A DNA stretch of 57,409 bases from SKZT01 sp964478625 (GTDB lineage Bacteria; Desulfobacterota; Desulfobacteria; Desulfobacterales; SKZT01): positions 1 to 57,409 of the forward strand of contig CAYZJH010000018.1 in assembly GCA_964478625.1 (NCBI GenBank). Direction: 5' to 3'. A program made the position numbers and the translations under genes. This document shows positions 53,830 through 57,409 of the stretch, one piece after another. The notes beneath the pieces were generated by a model that did not search any database, was not told the origin of the DNA, and saw only the letters and a list, made by a program, of their open reading frames with translations. How positions within the stretch are numbered: position 1 is the first letter of the stretch; every line of letters begins with the position of its first letter.

Positions 53830-54690
53830 ATGACATCAGGGTTGGAATTCGAAGGAAAAAATATTGAAAATGCCATTAAAAAAGCATGTGATAAACTCAA
53901 AATCAAGGAGGATAAACTTAAGTACGATGTCATTTCATATGGCTCAACAGGAATATTCGGACTGGTTGGGACTAAAAAAGCTAGAATCAGAGTAATATCC
54001 CCAAGACCGATGAAAACCCGAAGAGCTATCGAAGATGACAATTTGGGTCTACCTGAATCATCGTCAAGAGAAAAAGACGAGAATGAAATAGAAAAGGTAA
54101 TTGATGAAACCAATGAGAGAAATGACATCGATCCGGAAAATGTTTCCGACATTGTGCATTCTGAAACCCAAAAAAGCGATGATACCAATGATGGTACCCT
54201 GTTGAACAATGAAACCGATCCATGGGATGATCAGGCATCGATCGCTGCAGGAGAAGAGGCGCTTAAAAAAATTGTAAACTTGATCACAACCGATGCTGAA
54301 ATTATGGTCCAATCTGAAAACAAGAAAATTCAATACCATGTTAAAGGTGGCAATACCGCCGTATTGATTGGAAAAAAAGGACAAACTCTTGAAGCCATTC
54401 AATACATTGTAGAGAAAATCGTCAACAAAAGAAGCCCCGAAAAAATCAGGGTTCATATTGATATTGAAGGATATCTTGAAAACCGAAGAATCAATTTGGA
54501 ACGGCTTTCTACAAGGCTTGCCGAAAAGTCAAAGAGAATCGGAAAACCGGTCACTCTGGGCCAATTGAATTCATATGACAGAAGAGTGGTTCACCTGGTT
54601 TTAAAAAATGATTCCGGTGTGAGAACCCAGAGTATTGGGGACGGTTTTTATCGAAAGCTCGTTATTTTTCCAAAAAAGAACCGAAAATAG
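53830..54690 (+). CDS. jag: Jag/KhpB-type RNA-binding protein
   Basis: A 286-residue cytoplasmic RNA-binding protein with three parts. The Jag_N domain is at 1-50 (LEFEGKNIENAIKKACDKLKI, then YGSTGIFGLVGTKKARIRV). An acidic linker follows (about 65-135). The KH domain holds GGNTAVLIGKKGQTLEAIQYIV (about 174-195), and the R3H domain is at the end (NSYDRRVVHLVLKNDSGVRTQS). It follows yidC by 15 nt. Members affect cell division and murein synthesis through bound RNAs. Confidence 0.94.
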   Translation: MTSGLEFEGKNIENAIKKACDKLKIKEDKLKYDVISYGSTGIFGLVGTKKARIRVISPRPMKTRRAIEDDNLGLPESSSREKDENEIEKVIDETNERNDIDPENVSDIVHSETQKSDDTNDGTLLNNETDPWDDQASIAAGEEALKKIVNLITTDAEIMVQSENKKIQYHVKGGNTAVLIGKKGQTLEAIQYIVEKIVNKRSPEKIRVHIDIEGYLENRRINLERLSTRLAEKSKRIGKPVTLGQLNSYDRRVVHLVLKNDSGVRTQSIGDGFYRKLVIFPKKNRK

Positions 54691-54745
54691 TATTTTCCAA
54701 AAAATGGCAACCGTACATGAGCATTGCTGCGAAAAAGAATGCCGG

Positions 54746-56188
54746 ATGAATCCGCCCGGTGAAACCGAAGCGGTCAATCTTTTTCAATATCCTGATAAGA
54801 ATTGGTATCTAAAAGATACGATCGCAGCCATCGCAACACCTCCAGGAAAAGGTGGTATTGGAATTGTTCGGATATCCGGAAACATCGCTTTTGAATTAAT
54901 CAAAAAAATATTCCGAAAAAACCGCCTTTCTAAAAAATCAGTATCTCCGATTAGAAGCCATCATCTTTACTATGGAACCATTATCGATCCTGAAAATGAA
55001 GATGAAATCGACGAGGTAATCCTTTGCCCTATGCAGGCTCCCAAGTCGTATACACGCGAGGATGTAATTGAAATCCAGTCCCATTCCGGAAACGCGGTTC
55101 TCGGAAAAATTTTGGAAATTGTTCTGACTCAAGGTGCAAGAATTGCAGAACCCGGAGAATTTACCAAAAGGGCGTTTTTAAATGGAAGAATCGACCTGAC
55201 TCAGGCAGAAGCTGTTCTGGATATGATTAATGCCGAGAGCGAGAGTGCCAGAAAAATGGCAACACTCCAACTCTCCGGAACTTTAAAAAATCAATTGCTT
55301 CAAATCAAATCCGAAATCATTAGATCACTTTCAGAAATCGAAGCCGAAATCGATTTTTCAGATGAACAAGGAGAATCTTTCATCCAACCCAGGGGCTGGG
55401 AAATAAATATTTTATTTCCTCTTAAACAGTTATTGGAGAGTGCTGAATTAGGGCAAATATATAAAGAAGGAATATATATCGGCCTGGTTGGAAAGCCCAA
55501 CGTTGGCAAAAGCAGTCTTCTGAACCGGCTTATCAACTGCGAAAGAGCCATTGTAACCCCCTTTCCGGGAACCACCAGGGATCCCATTGAAGAAGGGTTT
55601 GAAATCGAAGGAATCCGGATAAGGTTGGTGGATACCGCCGGTATACACAGAAGCCAAAATCCCATAGAGATTTTGGGGATTCAAAAGACCAATGAAATCA
55701 TTAAAAAGGCAGACCTGATTCTATTCATCGGTGATTTATCCAGTTCAATTACCCCGGAAGATGAATCTATATTCAACCTTATCCAGCATAAAAAGAAAAT
55801 TATCGTATTCAACAAAAGGGATCTTGTTGATGAAAATCACCCACATCAAATTCCATCAACTTGGAAAGATGAAACGGTGATCAGAATATCCGCATTAAAT
55901 AATACCGGGATCCATGACCTTAAAAAACTTATTGTGAATCAAATCACGGGAAATACTCACCCTGAAAAGGAAAACATTCTGGTGTCAAGCCTGAGGCAAA
56001 AAGAGCATATTGAAAGCGCAGTTAAGGCCATCAGCAATGCTGTTGAAGCCCGAAAAAATCAGGTGCCTCTTGAAATGATTGCCCTGGATCTGAAAGAAGC
56101 TGTTTTCCAAATAAACAATGCATTGGGCGTTGAATTTTCCGATGATATCCTGGATCGGATATTTAGTGATTTTTGTATAGGAAAATAA
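54746..56188 (+). CDS. mnmE: tRNA uridine-5-carboxymethylaminomethyl modification GTPase
   Basis: A 480-residue GTPase that with MnmG modifies U34 of tRNAs. The tetrahydrofolate-binding N-domain begins DTIAAIATPPGKGGIGIVRISG, the G domain has GLVGKPNVGKSSLLNRL, TPFPGTTRDP, VDTAGIH and FNKRD, and the protein ends in the obligatory CIGK. I chose the ATG at 54746. In-frame ATGs further upstream (54704, 54635) would give an unusual extension, the latter overlapping jag. The stop is immediately followed by a parS site. Confidence 0.96.
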   Translation: MNPPGETEAVNLFQYPDKNWYLKDTIAAIATPPGKGGIGIVRISGNIAFELIKKIFRKNRLSKKSVSPIRSHHLYYGTIIDPENEDEIDEVILCPMQAPKSYTREDVIEIQSHSGNAVLGKILEIVLTQGARIAEPGEFTKRAFLNGRIDLTQAEAVLDMINAESESARKMATLQLSGTLKNQLLQIKSEIIRSLSEIEAEIDFSDEQGESFIQPRGWEINILFPLKQLLESAELGQIYKEGIYIGLVGKPNVGKSSLLNRLINCERAIVTPFPGTTRDPIEEGFEIEGIRIRLVDTAGIHRSQNPIEILGIQKTNEIIKKADLILFIGDLSSSITPEDESIFNLIQHKKKIIVFNKRDLVDENHPHQIPSTWKDETVIRISALNNTGIHDLKKLIVNQITGNTHPEKENILVSSLRQKEHIESAVKAISNAVEARKNQVPLEMIALDLKEAVFQINNALGVEFSDDILDRIFSDFCIGK

Positions 56189-56204
56189 TGTTTCACGTGA
56201 AACA
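56189..56204. promoter_or_regulatory. parS chromosome-partition site
   Basis: TGTTTCACGTGAAACA, a perfect palindrome matching the consensus bacterial parS, starts right after the mnmE stop codon. ParB binds here, spreads, and recruits ParA and SMC for origin segregation. Its site next to mnmE, where parA and parB usually follow, fits this. Confidence 0.95.
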
Positions 56205-56257
56205 TCGATTTCATCAAAACAGTGATGGGGAATTAAGGCCTAAAGGAGATTACAGTA

Positions 56258-56962
56258 ATGGAGTTTTCATCATTTTTCGAAAAATATAAAAAGATCGTTG
56301 AGTCGGCAGATAACATATTTGAGCGGATTAAAAAGGAATATTCGGATTGTGTAAAATGTAAAATCGAATGCTCGGATTGTTGCCATGCTCTTTTTGATAT
56401 CAGTTTTGTGGAAGCATTATATATTAGTCTAAAGTTCAGGGAAAAATTCAGCGCAGCCGAACTGGACAGATTGCTGGAAAAAGCCAATAGGGCAGATCGG
56501 CAGATATATAAGCTCAAAAAAGACGCTTACAAGGATTTCAAAGAGGGAAAAGATGAAACCGAGATTTTTGAAAAAATGGCTGAAGAAAGGGTTCGCTGTC
56601 CCATGTTAAATGAGTCTGACAAATGCGATATATATGAATTTCGTCCCATTACCTGCAGATTGTATGGCGTACCGACAGCCATCGGAGGAAAAGGTCACAC
56701 TTGTGGACTCTCCGGTTTTGAAAAGGGAAAAAGTTATCCCACAGTGAATCTGGATGCAATTCATCAGGCCCTGTTCAATTTATCCAACGAGCTTGCCCAG
56801 CATATTGGTTCCAAATATTCCGGACTCGCAGAAATGGTGGTGCCTCTTTCCATGGCCCTGTTGACCGTATATGATGAAGAATACCTGGGAGTCAAGGACA
56901 GTTCAAAGACCATTAAAGCCACAGATGAGGAGAACAAAAAAGATGAGGAATCAGGGGACTGA
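56258..56962 (+). CDS. YkgJ-type cysteine-cluster protein
   Basis: A 234-residue protein with the zinc or iron-sulfur-type cluster motif of the YkgJ family: CVKCKIECSDCC (about 28-39), then RCPMLNESDKCDIYEFRPITCRLYG in two parts, and a later HTCG. The spacing C-x2-C-x3-C-x2-CC and the RP-x-x-CRLYG end are diagnostic. Function in bacteria is unclear. AAGGAG lies nine bases before the ATG. It lies between the two parS sites and overlaps the next gene by 20 nt. Confidence 0.88.
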   Translation: MEFSSFFEKYKKIVESADNIFERIKKEYSDCVKCKIECSDCCHALFDISFVEALYISLKFREKFSAAELDRLLEKANRADRQIYKLKKDAYKDFKEGKDETEIFEKMAEERVRCPMLNESDKCDIYEFRPITCRLYGVPTAIGGKGHTCGLSGFEKGKSYPTVNLDAIHQALFNLSNELAQHIGSKYSGLAEMVVPLSMALLTVYDEEYLGVKDSSKTIKATDEENKKDEESGD

Positions 56963-57287
56963 AGAAGAAAAAAGAAAAAAGGCGATATTTGATTCCATGT
57001 CTCCGAGGCGACAAGCTTATATTCAAAGAAAAGGCTATGAGAAATGGGACCCGTTTATGGAACCCAAAGACCCCATAGACATTCGCAAGGATCAAAGCAA
57101 TAGGACCAGTCAAATGCTGGTTCGGGAATTTCTGCAATCCAGAAGTCTCGAAGGCTACAGCAATGCGTATGGACGTGGTGTGCTTGAAATGGCTATCGGT
57201 ATTATTAACAATGATGACCGCTTTCTAGGTATGTATGAGTTTGTGGTTTGGCATCAAAATCTGTTGAAATCGGATAACCAAAAATAA
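56943..57287 (+). CDS. Small hypothetical protein between parS sites
   Basis: A 114-residue, highly charged protein. The start at 56943 has GGAG about ten bases upstream, inside the end of the preceding gene. It begins with a basic/acidic helix (TEEEKRKKAIFDSMSPRRQAYI) and shows KWDPFMEPKDPIDIR and a C-terminal GRGVLEMAIGIINNDDRFLGMYEFVVWHQ. I do not recognise the family; it contains no membrane segment or cysteine. Confidence 0.75.
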   Translation: MRNQGTEEEKRKKAIFDSMSPRRQAYIQRKGYEKWDPFMEPKDPIDIRKDQSNRTSQMLVREFLQSRSLEGYSNAYGRGVLEMAIGIINNDDRFLGMYEFVVWHQNLLKSDNQK

Positions 57288-57355
57288 TTTGGTTGTACTG
57301 ATCAGGCGATAGGTCTGTGCGATATCTTTTTTGGCCGGACACGTTTTCCTAACCG

Positions 57356-57397
57356 GATGAAAAGGGCATGTTTCACGTGAAACATGCCCTTTTCATC
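57356..57397. promoter_or_regulatory. parS within a 42-bp perfect palindrome
   Basis: A second perfect parS core (TGTTTCACGTGAAACA, 57369-57384) is the centre of an exact 42-base palindrome whose outer arms read GATGAAAAGGGCA and its complement. The arms would also let the RNA fold into a 21-bp hairpin ending TTTTCATC, so the site may double as a terminator for the mnmE operon. It suggests parA/parB lie just to the right. Confidence 0.9.
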
Positions 57398-57409
57398 AAA
57401 AAATTCGCA

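Overview
The window reads as a chromosomal, origin-proximal segment of a Gram-negative anaerobe. I infer Desulfobacterota (Desulfobacterales-like). The basis is the gene content (RdgC-like protein, dnaN, gyrB, an archaeal-type thymidylate synthase, a B12-binding radical SAM/RNase G pair), lipoproteins and an outer envelope, moderate GC, and the rpmH-rnpA-yidD-yidC-jag-mnmE-parS order. No rRNA, tRNA, CRISPR array, intact insertion sequence or prophage was seen.

Left part (225-17607, all minus strand): twelve tightly packed genes run as one probable transcription unit of about 17.4 kb. First come an acyltransferase, four glycosyltransferases, a histidine phosphatase and a polysaccharide deacetylase. 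Then come a short FtsX permease, an ABC ATPase, a 1648-residue protein fusing a degenerate M28 peptidase-like domain to an FtsX permease, and two large polytopic membrane proteins (a DUF6785-type and an OPT-like one). This is the best candidate for an undescribed envelope or glycan system. A GSCFA-domain protein is divergent from it.

Middle part (18834-37346): housekeeping and small accessory genes. They include a glycine-zipper lipoprotein, peroxiredoxin with a small helix-turn-helix-like protein, hotdog thioesterase, leuD/leuC, lepA, a GGDEF response regulator, GNAT and DUF2156 proteins, rlmN, a zinc-ribbon protein, an iron-sulfur flavoprotein, thiM-thiE-thiL, a LysM protein, a PAS protein whose kinase histidine is replaced by Asp, a lytic transglycosylase and an EndoQ-like PHP nuclease.

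Origin-side part: 37347-38486 is a 1.1-kb region without a clear gene, AT-rich at its right end. Most genes to its left are on the minus strand and nearly all to its right on the plus strand, which makes it an oriC candidate, although no perfect DnaA box was found. To the right lie an RdgC-like protein in two ORFs, dnaN, gyrB, thymidylate synthase, asnS and an HtrA protease (both minus), the radical SAM/RNase G pair, then rpmH, rnpA, yidD, yidC, jag and mnmE. Two perfect parS sites (56189 and 57369) flank two small genes at the right edge, so parA/parB probably lie just outside the window.
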